Assembly: GCA_013112575.1 (NCBI GenBank)
Contig: JABFGG010000001.1
Coordinates: 558,001-622,000 of the forward strand
DNA length: 64,000 nt
Source of the DNA: Chloroflexota bacterium
GTDB lineage: Bacteria > Chloroflexota > Anaerolineae > Anaerolineales > UBA11579
Direction of reading: 5' to 3'
Below the pieces are notes generated by a model. That model made no database searches, had not been told where the DNA came from, and saw only the letters and a program-made list of their open reading frames with translations. The translations under genes and the position numbers were made by a program. Position 1 is the stretch's first letter; each line of letters begins with the position of its first letter. Below, in pieces: positions 17,030 through 24,369 of this stretch.

Positions 17030-17830
17030 ATGAAAGAAACCAAACTATTCGGCAAACTCCTCCCCGCAAATATCGACATACAAGGAATTCTTAAAAAAGT
17101 CCGAAAGAAGTATGACTTGCCTGAAATTGAATTGGGGGATGATCCCATGGAGAGCTATATAGGCCATGATCTGGACTATGAAAGCATTTATCGTGAGATC
17201 GAAGAAGGTGTTCAGAAGATCGAATGGCCGATGCCCGAATCATTTAAAGCCCTTTATCTGGCTCACAAAACTGGCAAAATCACCCTTTCAAAGGCAGCAG
17301 AAGATGCATCTGAAGAATTGCAAAATGAAATAAAAATCCTTATGCAAGGGTACATACAAATATTGATCCCGACATTTACACGTATCGATGCCATGATAGA
17401 ACAAACAACGAATTATGCTTTCACATACTTGATAACAGGGGAAACACCTGAGGTTGATGAAAGCTGGTTTGGGGAAGTCCAGACGAGGGAAATGTTCGGG
17501 GAGACCATGATTATTGCCCAAGCAAGTTCTGCCAGTGATGTAAAGGCTATCTCCGATCAATTCCGCGCAGAGCATCGCAGGGTATTTGGGGAGCAGCCAA
17601 AAATCACAAAAGGGAGGTTAAATGCGGCCGATCATCTGCGCATGAAATATGAAGGCAAATCCATATCCGATATTGCCGACAATTACATTCTCCGACATCC
17701 AACGGAATTCCCCAAAGATCCCAGGTCAAAAAAATATCGAACAGCTAAGAAAAAGAAAGAGCAAAGCATCAAGAAGTCTATGCAGCGCTTAGAAGAAGTA
17801 TTCCGTTCAAAGATAGGGGACAAAAAATAG
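17030..17830 (+). CDS. Uncharacterised protein of the integrated element
   Basis: 266 aa if started at ATG 17030. TATAAT at 17017-17022 lies so close that the ATG at 17021 overlaps the -10 box, whereas 17030 sits where a leaderless transcript would begin. I do not recognise the family. The protein is charged and mostly helical. The middle (about residues 80-130) looks like a long helix. The C-terminal 80 residues are very basic (KYEGKSISDIADNYILRHP, then KYRTAKKKKEQSIKKS), and the SISDIADNYIL part resembles a helix-turn-helix, so DNA binding is possible. A terminator at 17874-17901 follows. Confidence 0.65.
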   Translation: MKETKLFGKLLPANIDIQGILKKVRKKYDLPEIELGDDPMESYIGHDLDYESIYREIEEGVQKIEWPMPESFKALYLAHKTGKITLSKAAEDASEELQNEIKILMQGYIQILIPTFTRIDAMIEQTTNYAFTYLITGETPEVDESWFGEVQTREMFGETMIIAQASSASDVKAISDQFRAEHRRVFGEQPKITKGRLNAADHLRMKYEGKSISDIADNYILRHPTEFPKDPRSKKYRTAKKKKEQSIKKSMQRLEEVFRSKIGDKK

Positions 17831-17873
17831 CTTTATTTCTGTCCCCGACTTAATCGGCTCACTTGATAGCATG

Positions 17874-17901
17874 GAGTCCAATTCTGATTGGACTCTTTTT
17901 T
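17874..17901 (+). terminator. Rho-independent terminator
   Basis: GAGTCCAAT (17874-17882) and ATTGGACTC (17887-17895) pair perfectly around a 4-base loop and are followed by six T. It ends the transcript of the 17030-17830 gene. Confidence 0.85.
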
Positions 17902-17908
17902 GTTGGCA

Positions 17909-18058
17909 ATGGATACGAACAAATTCCCACTTGAGTATGTCTACCGGCCCTCCTCCGATAGTGAAGAACGGCTGGCGCAGGCATGGGAATTGATCCTGGC
18001 CCTGATCCTTGCGGACCATCAAATAGAGCAGAAGCAAGTACCGGGGGAAACATGCTAG
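17909..18058 (+). CDS. Small 49-aa ORF coupled to the replication initiator
   Basis: ATG 17909 to TAG 18058 encodes MDTNKFPLEYVYRPSSDSEE followed by an Ala/Leu-rich helix (RLAQAWELILALILADHQIE). Its stop overlaps the probable start of the initiator gene (ATG 18052) by seven bases, the usual sign of translational coupling. No homolog is recognised. The arrangement of a short acidic-helical ORF directly before a recombinase or initiator gene suggests a regulatory or copy-control role, but this is inference. Confidence 0.55.
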   Translation: MDTNKFPLEYVYRPSSDSEERLAQAWELILALILADHQIEQKQVPGETC

Positions 18059-18975
18059 ACACCGTCCGGCTGAAATTCAAGCTTTCCCCAACCCATGAGC
18101 AACTGCAAAACTGGACACGCCATACCACCACTACCCAGGCAGGAGCGGTCAAAGAGAAGTTCACATACAATCCCGAGTTGGCAGATGCTGATGTGCGTTT
18201 GCGCTGCACCTTTTACCCCCTCGACTACAACAGCAATCCGATGACTACACTGGAAGTCTCTTTGCCCAAGCTGATCCACGGCAACAACTTCAAGATGATC
18301 CGCAGTATCAAAACCGTTATTAAACGCGCAAATCGAATGATGCCATCAGTGCCGCACTTCCCCAAAGTGGATATTGCGGAGGGTGAACTGATTCGCCTTG
18401 ACCTGTGCTACAACCACCAGGTGGAGGATATGGTCGCCGATTACATCAATGCCATTGGCAAATTGGACTATCCTCACAGGCGCACCAAGCACCATCGCAA
18501 CGAAGGGGCCGAATTTCGTTCCAAACATGTCACCACCAAGTTCTATGACAAGCAACTTGAGGCAGGCACACCAGATGCATATGGCATCTTGCGCCAAGAG
18601 ACGACCATCTTGAGGGGCAAACGCATCAAGCAATTGACAGGCATCAAGCACCCAAAACTGACCGACATCACACCACTGTTTGCCAAAGAGCAATTGGAAA
18701 AGGACCTCGAACGACTCAAACTGCATGACCGTTCCATTGCCGACCATGACACCGCCTTAAAAGTGCTGTCCAAACAATACGGCCCGGACGCTGGTATTTA
18801 TTACTTTGCATTGATGCAGATCAAACAGGATAAGCACAAGAAACACATCGCAGCAGATACCCAAATGCATCCCAGATCATTGGATCGCCGTTTACGCAAG
18901 ATCAGCGATGCAGGCATAGCCCCAACTCTAACAGAACGCAGTGAACCACTGCCCCCGTTAAAGATTAGCTTGTAA
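18052..18975 (+). CDS. Phage/plasmid replication initiation protein, gpII/X (CRI) family
   Basis: 307 aa from ATG 18052, chosen because GGGGGAAAC precedes it and MLDTVRLKFKLSP is the usual N-terminus of this family. An in-frame ATG 69 bp upstream would add residues unlike the family. The features MxDTVRLxF, the segment LEVSLPKLIHGNN, LIRLDLCYN and the later KFYDKQLE...YGILRQETTIL match the gene II/X replication proteins of filamentous phages and related rolling-circle plasmids (Pfam Phage_CRI and Phage_X), which nick the origin and start strand displacement. I did not verify the catalytic tyrosine or HUH pair. The C-terminal region (YGPDAGIYYFAL...RSLDRRLRKISDAG) looks like a winged helix, as often seen in these proteins. 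Confidence 0.7.
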   Translation: MLDTVRLKFKLSPTHEQLQNWTRHTTTTQAGAVKEKFTYNPELADADVRLRCTFYPLDYNSNPMTTLEVSLPKLIHGNNFKMIRSIKTVIKRANRMMPSVPHFPKVDIAEGELIRLDLCYNHQVEDMVADYINAIGKLDYPHRRTKHHRNEGAEFRSKHVTTKFYDKQLEAGTPDAYGILRQETTILRGKRIKQLTGIKHPKLTDITPLFAKEQLEKDLERLKLHDRSIADHDTALKVLSKQYGPDAGIYYFALMQIKQDKHKKHIAADTQMHPRSLDRRLRKISDAGIAPTLTERSEPLPPLKISL

Positions 18976-19438
18976 TTTCACATGTCTTTTTACACTAATA
19001 ATCCACATTTATATGTTGCTAGTGTCTTAAAGTCCCTACTAATAGTCTTAGGGACTTTGCCTGATTTTGTACTCCGCAGGCTTGCAAACGCCCCTATTTC
19101 AGCTGAGGACGTTTGCCGCCCGCTAACATCGAGCAGAGAAAAAACTTGGAAAAAGAAAGGAGACAATCCTGTCTTCAATGCTTCAAATTCTTCCTCGATG
19201 GCAGGGGAAGTCCAGTCTCCCCGCTCTTGGGCGCGGGGCCCCTCTGGACCTCCTCCTTACCCTGGATCGAGTAGTCCCATTCAAACCACCTACACCGCAG
19301 CAACCGCGCTCCCTGCGATGCTCGCAAAGCTGCGCTTCGCAGGGGCCCGCCCGGATGCTGCTCACTTCTCACGCGAGGATTCACAACTATTCCAAATTGC
19401 ATTACAATGCGCGCAACTCCAGATTGAGGGATAACCAA
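18976..19438. other. 463-bp gap before the recombinase with a 10-bp-stem hairpin
   Basis: No convincing gene is seen. AAAGTCCCTA (19029-19038) pairs perfectly with TAGGGACTTT (19049-19058) over a 10-base loop. The rest includes a GC-rich stretch around 19210-19370 and may contain the element's origin or attachment site, for which no repeat was identified. Confidence 0.5.
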
Positions 19439-21016
19439 ATGCAGATCGCAATCTATGCCCGTGTCAGTTCTGAAAGCCAGGCCAAAGACGGCACGATCCA
19501 ATCACAGCTTGAAATCTTGAGAGACTATGCCAAGAGCAAAAGCCTGACCATTCTCGAAGAATGCATTGACGATGGCTACTCAGGCGCAGACCTCAATCGC
19601 CCCGGATTAGATCAACTGCGAGACCTGAGCGTTGAAGGCATTCTGGTCTTGTCCCCGGATCGACTGGCACGCAAGCAAGCCCACCAGATCATCTTGCTCG
19701 AAGAATTCAAGAAGCGCCATATCAAGGTCATCTTCAGCAGCCAACAATTTGAGGACAATGCTGAAGGCAATCTGATGCTGCAAATTCAAGGCGCAATCTC
19801 CGAGTTTGAAAGAGCCAAGATACTTGATCGCACACGCCGAGGCTCATTGCATGCAACACGCAATGGGCAAGTCAAAGGCGGTAACGCCCCGTATGGTTAC
19901 ACATTTGTAAAAAAGACTGGTGAAGCTCCCGCCACTTATGCAATTGATGAACAGGAAGCTGAGATCGTTAGAATGATCTTTGATTGGTATTTGCATGAAG
20001 GCATGAAGGGTACAGCCATTGCCAAACGCTTAGAGCAAGAAGGCATTCCAAGTCGTTCCAAAGTGAATAAATGGTGGTCGAGTACTGTTTATGCCATTCT
20101 CAAGAATGAGACCTACACCGGCACTGCCCACATGTACAAGACCAAGAGCGTTGAGCCGGGCAAACATCCGAAAATCAAGAAATATCGTCAGCGCAGGAAG
20201 TCGAGCAAGACTGAGCGTCCAAAAGATGATTGGATACCAATTTCTGTGCCGCAGATCATCGAGCGGGAAACATGGGAAGCTGCTCAAAAACAATTGCAGA
20301 ATAATGCGATTACTTCCCGAAGGAACAATCGCAAGAACAATTATTTGCTGCGTGGTCTGGTTGTTTGTGGTTTGTGTGGCAGCATGGCTCCGGGCTATGT
20401 GAGCAACAAAAAGACCTATTATTGCTGTGGAGCAAAACGCAACAAGAACATCACCACAACCCCACATGATGAGCGCATCGCTGTAGATCACAAGACCTTA
20501 GATCAGAAGGTCTGGCAGGGATTGACCGAGCTGCTTAATGACCCTGACAAGCTCAAAGAGCAGATGCAGAGCAAACTGGATCAGATCAGGCAACCCCAAC
20601 AGATTGACCATGCAGCTATCACCAAGCTGGACAAAGAGATCAAGAAGCTTTCTGTTCAGGAGAGCCGCATTATTGATGCATACCGTGAAGGTGTCATCAA
20701 CCTTGAAGAATTGCAGGAGCAAAAAGCAACAATATCAAAACGGCTGCAAGTGGTCGAGGCCAATAAAAATGCTGTCCTGAGCCAACAGAACGACTCAGGA
20801 CAGGGTGAAATCACTATAGATATGTTAGGGGATGTGTCAGAGCGTTTTCAGCGTATTATGAGTAAGGCTGATTTTTCTACTCGAGAGAAGATCGCCAATT
20901 TGCTGATCAATCGAGTAACCTTGAAAGCAGATCGGGCGATTGTGGAAGGCAACATTCCTATTGACCCTGACGCTTTAGTTCCAGCGAAGCATGCTTCGCC
21001 CGTGTTGAAAACTTGA
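19439..21016 (+). CDS. Large serine recombinase (site-specific integrase/resolvase family)
   Basis: 525 aa from ATG 19439. The N-terminal resolvase domain begins MQIAIYARVSSESQAKDGTI with catalytic Ser10. It contains LVLSPDRLARK and the EFERAKILDRTRRG helix. It is followed by the recombinase domain (GGNAPYGYTF, AIAKRLEQEGIPSR, WWSSTVYAILKNETYTG), a zinc ribbon with paired cysteines (CGLCGSM...YYCCG) and a coiled-coil segment (about 390-470). This is the standard architecture of large serine integrases, which join phage and bacterial attachment sites. The last residues (PAKHASPV) are encoded by a REP-like palindrome (20984-20999), so the original C-terminus may have been altered by that insertion. 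Confidence 0.93.
   Translation: MQIAIYARVSSESQAKDGTIQSQLEILRDYAKSKSLTILEECIDDGYSGADLNRPGLDQLRDLSVEGILVLSPDRLARKQAHQIILLEEFKKRHIKVIFSSQQFEDNAEGNLMLQIQGAISEFERAKILDRTRRGSLHATRNGQVKGGNAPYGYTFVKKTGEAPATYAIDEQEAEIVRMIFDWYLHEGMKGTAIAKRLEQEGIPSRSKVNKWWSSTVYAILKNETYTGTAHMYKTKSVEPGKHPKIKKYRQRRKSSKTERPKDDWIPISVPQIIERETWEAAQKQLQNNAITSRRNNRKNNYLLRGLVVCGLCGSMAPGYVSNKKTYYCCGAKRNKNITTTPHDERIAVDHKTLDQKVWQGLTELLNDPDKLKEQMQSKLDQIRQPQQIDHAAITKLDKEIKKLSVQESRIIDAYREGVINLEELQEQKATISKRLQVVEANKNAVLSQQNDSGQGEITIDMLGDVSERFQRIMSKADFSTREKIANLLINRVTLKADRAIVEGNIPIDPDALVPAKHASPVLKT
20984..20999. repeat. REP-like palindrome, family A, inside the recombinase 3' end
   Basis: GCGAAGCATGCTTCGC is a perfect 16-bp palindrome followed by CCGTG, the core of family A. 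It lies in frame within the last codons of the recombinase. Confidence 0.6.
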
Positions 21017-21070
21017 CATTCTCTCCATCTCCCCTATAATCTGACATACATAGTCCAACACACATTGACC

Positions 21071-21303
21071 GGGACGAGTACGTGTCTTCATCTCAACAGG
21101 GATTGGCAGCCATAGATTGAAAGATGCCATTGAGAACATCGCACCGAAAACCCCCCGTGAGTGGAATCCTGAAAGGCATTTGCCAACTAAGGTGACCGGC
21201 TGGCCCCGTTACAGGCCACCAGAGGCTGTTTGACTTGCGTCTTTCAGCAGACTGGGTGGAACCGTGGCATTGTCGCTCACCCCAGAACGGGTGAGCGTTT
21301 TTT
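21071..21303 (+). promoter_or_regulatory. T-box leader, probably threonine-specific
   Basis: The leader has the hallmarks of a T-box. A stem I start with GGACGAGTACG is near 21071. A CCGTTACAG segment is near 21207. The conserved antiterminator GGGTGGAACC is at 21254-21263, where TGGAACC pairs with an uncharged tRNA 3' end. A strong intrinsic terminator follows (21274-21303). Downstream are an aldo/keto reductase and threonyl-tRNA synthetase, so threonine is the likely cognate amino acid. Thr codons ACT (21186-21188) and ACC (21195-21197) lie in the expected specifier region, but I did not fold stem I to choose between them. Uncharged tRNA-Thr would stabilise the antiterminator and switch on the operon. 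Confidence 0.85.
21274..21303 (+). terminator. T-box regulatory terminator
   Basis: CGCTCACCC (21274-21282) pairs with GGGTGAGCG (21289-21297) across a 6-base loop and is followed by six T. It overlaps the competing antiterminator, as expected for a T-box. Confidence 0.9.
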
Positions 21304-21357
21304 ATTTCACCACCGCCCCCGACTTAGGACTATGTACTAAAGACAAAGGACTACATT

Positions 21358-22371
21358 ATGGAATACCGTAACCTCGGCCGCACCGGCATCAAAGTCAGCC
21401 CGCTCTGTTTGGGTGCCATGAACTTTGGCCGCGCCACCGAAGAGGCCGACTCGATCCGCATCATCGATCGCGCCATTGATGAAGGCATTAACTTCGTGGA
21501 CACCGCCAACGTCTACACGCGTGGCGTCAGCGAGACCATCACGGGCAAGGCCCTCAAGGGCAAGCGCGACAAAGTTGTGCTGGCCACCAAGGTCTTTGGC
21601 AAAATGGATGACGACGATCCCAACGCCTGGGGAGGTACGCGCCGCCACATCATCGAGCAGTGCCACGCTTCCCTGGAGCGTTTGCAGACAGACTACATCG
21701 ACCTCTACCAGATTCATCGCCCTTCCTCTGATTACCCTATCGACGAGACTCTGCGCGCCCTCGATGACCTGATTCGCGATGGTAAGGTGCGCTACATCGG
21801 CGTCAGTACCTTTTCCGCCTGGCAGATCGTCGAATCTTTGTGGGTCTCCAAGGAATACGGCCTCAACCGCTTTATCTGCGAGCAACCGCCTTACAACCTG
21901 CTTGACCGCCGTGCGGAAGTCGAACTGCTGCCCATGGCCCAGACCTATGGCATTGGCATCATCCCCTGGTCACCGCTTGCCAGCGGCCGCCTGACCGGCA
22001 AATACAAGCGTGGTCAGGATGCCCCCGAAGGCTCACGCATGGCTGGGGTCATCAAACAGGGCCAGGGCACCTTGGACGATTTCTTTTCGGATGCCATCTA
22101 TGATGTCATCGAAGGCGTCGAAGCTTTAGCGCAGGCGCAGGAGGTGCCGGTGAGCCAGTACGCGCTCGCCTGGGTCACCCAGCAGGCTGGCGTCACCAGC
22201 CCCATCATCGGCCCGCGCACCATGCAGCAGTTGGAAGATGCCCTAGCATCGCTCAATATCACTATCAGCGAAGACGATCAGGCTAAGATCGACGAGTTGA
22301 TCCCACCCGGCACTTTCGTGCGCGACTTTTATTCCGGTGCCGATTTCGGCCCCTCCAAATATCATTGGTAA
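21358..22371 (+). CDS. Aldo/keto reductase
   Basis: A 337-aa NADPH-dependent oxidoreductase of the aldo/keto reductase superfamily, (alpha/beta)8 barrel. Visible landmarks are LCLGAMNFG, the catalytic Asp/Tyr region DTANVYTRGVSE, the catalytic Lys in VLATKVFG, YQIHRPSSD with the active-site His, and the coenzyme-binding C-terminal segment SPIIGPRTMQQLEDAL. The sequence is closest in style to the YajO/Tas or voltage-channel beta-subunit-like group. It lies directly behind the threonine T-box, 23 bp before thrS, and is thus probably co-transcribed with it. The reason for this coupling is unknown. Confidence 0.93.
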   Translation: MEYRNLGRTGIKVSPLCLGAMNFGRATEEADSIRIIDRAIDEGINFVDTANVYTRGVSETITGKALKGKRDKVVLATKVFGKMDDDDPNAWGGTRRHIIEQCHASLERLQTDYIDLYQIHRPSSDYPIDETLRALDDLIRDGKVRYIGVSTFSAWQIVESLWVSKEYGLNRFICEQPPYNLLDRRAEVELLPMAQTYGIGIIPWSPLASGRLTGKYKRGQDAPEGSRMAGVIKQGQGTLDDFFSDAIYDVIEGVEALAQAQEVPVSQYALAWVTQQAGVTSPIIGPRTMQQLEDALASLNITISEDDQAKIDELIPPGTFVRDFYSGADFGPSKYHW

Positions 22372-22394
22372 ATATGACATCAAAGGAGTAACCG

Positions 22395-24200
22395 ATGTCC
22401 GACAGAAAACAAGCAGAAAAATACGAAGATTCAGAACTCTACCGCATCCGCCATTCGGCCGCTCACATCATGGCGCAAGCCGTTATGGAGATGTTCGAGC
22501 CGGGCGAAGCCAAGCTTGCCATCGGTCCGCCCATTGACAATGGCTTTTATTACGACTTTGACCTGCCGCGCCCCCTCACCCCTGAGGACTTTAAAGCCAT
22601 CGAAAAACGTATGCGCCAGATCATCAAGGAAGATCACCAGTTCCAGAAGCAGGTCATCAGTGCCGATGAGGCCAAAAAGGCTTTTGAAGGCCAACCCTAC
22701 AAACTGGAACTGATCGAGGGCCTTGAAGAAGGCGGCGTGGACGAATATGGTGAACCACTGGACGAAAAACCGGAGATCTCCTTCTACACGCACGACAGCT
22801 TCACGGACCTCTGCCGCGGCCCGCATGTGCCCAGCACGGGCAAGGTCAACCCCGATGCGATGAAGCTCATGAGTATCGCCGGGGCCTACTGGCGTGGAGA
22901 TGAGAACAAACCCCAGTTGCAGCGTATCTACGGCACAGCTTTTGCTACGGCCGATGAATTGGAGCAGCACATCTGGCGTATCGAAGAGGCTAAAAAGCGC
23001 GACCATCGCAAGCTGGGCAAGGAGCTAGGACTCTTCCATTTCTCGGAGGACATTGGTTCAGGTATCCCCCTCTTCACACCCAAGGGCGAGATCATGCGCC
23101 ACATCATGGAAGACTTTGTGCGCGAAACGCAAACGCGTTATGGCTACGATCACGTCTGGACGGGCCATCTCGTCAAGGAAGATCTTTACCACAAGTCCGG
23201 CCATTACGAGAACTACCGCGATTCCATGTTCCCGCCCATGGTCGACGACAATATCAGCTATCGCCTCAAGCCTATGAACTGCCCCAGCCACATGACGCTT
23301 TACAAAGAGATGGGCCTGCACTCCTACCGCGAACTGCCCATGCGCTTCGCTGAGTTCGCCACACTGTACCGCTATGAGAAGACGGGCGAACTGACGGGCC
23401 TCACTCGCGTGCGTGCCCTTACGCAGGACGATTGCCACTCTTTCTGCACACCCGAGCAGATCGAGGAAGAGTTCACGCTGGCCCTCAACCTCATCCGCGA
23501 GGTGCTTGACCGCTACCATTTCACGGACTACCGCGTGGACCTCTCCCTCAAAGGCGATGAAGGTAAATACGTGGACGACCCGGAGAAATGGCAAAAAGCC
23601 GAAGCTGCTTTGCGCTCTGCTCTTGATAAGAACAAGGTCGAGTATACAGAAGCCTACGGTGAGGCAGCCTTCTACGGCCCCAAGGCGGACTTCATCGCTA
23701 AAGATGTTTTAGGCCGCGAGTGGCAGCTCTCTACCATCCAGGTGGACTTCATCCAACCGGAACGCTTGGATCTGAACTACATTGGCGAAGACAACGCCGA
23801 GCACACCCCCGTCGTCATCCACCGCGCCGTGACAGGTACCACGGAGCGCTTCCTGGGCGTCATCATCGAGCACTTTGCCGGGGCCTTCCCCGTTTGGCTG
23901 GCCCCTGTGCAGGCCGTGCTCATCCCCATCGCCGACCGCCACATTGAGTATGCCGATCAGCTTGCTGCCCAGATGAAAGAGGCCGGGCTGCGTGTGGAGG
24001 TCAACGATAGCAGTGATCGTATGGGTGCCAAGATCCGCAATGCCCAGAACCAGAAGGTTCCCTACATGCTCGTCATCGGTGACCGTGAGATGGAAGCCAA
24101 CCAGGCCGCCCTGCGCCTGCGCTCCGGCGAAGACCTCGGCGCTCAATCCATCGACGCCATCATCAACCGCGCCCAACAGGACATCAAAGAGGGCGTGTAA
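22395..24200 (+). CDS. thrS: Threonyl-tRNA synthetase (lacks N-terminal TGS domain)
   Basis: A 601-aa class II synthetase that attaches threonine to tRNA-Thr. It begins directly with the editing domain (RHSAAHIMAQAV, the HxxxH site that removes serine) and so lacks the roughly 60-residue TGS domain of the E. coli-type enzyme, which is about 640 aa. The catalytic core has the zinc Cys in KPMNCPSHM, motif 2 in RYEKTGELTGLTRVRALTQDD and motif 3 in VIHRAVTGTTERF. The anticodon-binding domain closes the protein (APVQAVLIPI). An AGGAG site precedes the ATG. The T-box about 1.1 kb upstream indicates control by uncharged tRNA-Thr through a shared transcript. Confidence 0.97.
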   Translation: MSDRKQAEKYEDSELYRIRHSAAHIMAQAVMEMFEPGEAKLAIGPPIDNGFYYDFDLPRPLTPEDFKAIEKRMRQIIKEDHQFQKQVISADEAKKAFEGQPYKLELIEGLEEGGVDEYGEPLDEKPEISFYTHDSFTDLCRGPHVPSTGKVNPDAMKLMSIAGAYWRGDENKPQLQRIYGTAFATADELEQHIWRIEEAKKRDHRKLGKELGLFHFSEDIGSGIPLFTPKGEIMRHIMEDFVRETQTRYGYDHVWTGHLVKEDLYHKSGHYENYRDSMFPPMVDDNISYRLKPMNCPSHMTLYKEMGLHSYRELPMRFAEFATLYRYEKTGELTGLTRVRALTQDDCHSFCTPEQIEEEFTLALNLIREVLDRYHFTDYRVDLSLKGDEGKYVDDPEKWQKAEAALRSALDKNKVEYTEAYGEAAFYGPKADFIAKDVLGREWQLSTIQVDFIQPERLDLNYIGEDNAEHTPVVIHRAVTGTTERFLGVIIEHFAGAFPVWLAPVQAVLIPIADRHIEYADQLAAQMKEAGLRVEVNDSSDRMGAKIRNAQNQKVPYMLVIGDREMEANQAALRLRSGEDLGAQSIDAIINRAQQDIKEGV

Positions 24201-24213
24201 CCAATATTGACAT

Positions 24214-24260
24214 GGGCAGGGGCGACCGGCAACCTGAACACCGGTTCAGGCGTCGCCCGC
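24214..24260. repeat. REP-like hairpin, family A
   Basis: GGGCAGGGGCGACCGG is followed by CCTGAAC-ACCG-GTTCAGG and CGTCGCCCGC. The outer GGGGCGAC and GTCGCCC arms pair, with an inner CCTGAAC/GTTCAGG stem. It lies 14 bp after thrS. Confidence 0.8.
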
Positions 24261-24283
24261 TGATGATATCTTGATCTAAATCA

Positions 24284-24313
24284 AAAACAGCCCCACAATA
24301 GGAGGGCTGTTTT
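24284..24313. terminator. Bidirectional terminator between thrS and a convergent gene
   Basis: AAAACAGCCC (24284-24293) and GGGCTGTTTT (24304-24313) form a perfect 10-bp stem with a 10-base loop and A/T-rich flanks on both sides, suiting both convergent transcripts. Confidence 0.8.
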
Positions 24314-24368
24314 GACTTGCGAAGTCGTGGAGTTTGCGAAGCAAACTCCCTAAGCAGCCACGGGCTGC
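24314..24368. repeat. Cluster of three small hairpins, family B
   Basis: GACTT-gcg-AAGTC (24314-24326), GGAGTTTGC-gaa-GCAAACTCC (24329-24349) and GCAGCC-acg-GGCTGC (24354-24368) follow one another directly. Related tandem hairpins with GGAGTTTG/CAAACTCC-like arms occur at 33940-33987 and 55086-55131. Confidence 0.65.
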
Positions 24369-24369
24369 G

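Larger units (their letters stand above)
17021..21016 (+). mobile_element. Integrated element with phage-type replication initiator and serine recombinase (ends undefined)
   Basis: Four same-strand genes are grouped here: an uncharacterised 266-aa protein, a 49-aa ORF, a gpII/CRI-type replication initiator and a 525-aa serine recombinase. The combination of a rolling-circle type initiator and a site-specific recombinase is typical of integrated filamentous-phage or plasmid-like elements. No morphogenesis ATPase, coat protein or attachment repeats were found, so it may be a satellite or a decayed provirus. The outer boundaries given are those of the genes only. Confidence 0.5.

Noticed and set aside
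18982-19434. Open frame of 150 codons between Rep and recombinase
   Set aside because: It lacks a ribosome site, its composition is odd (Pro/Ser/Ala-rich from a GC-rich noncoding stretch), it resembles no family and it spans a strong hairpin.
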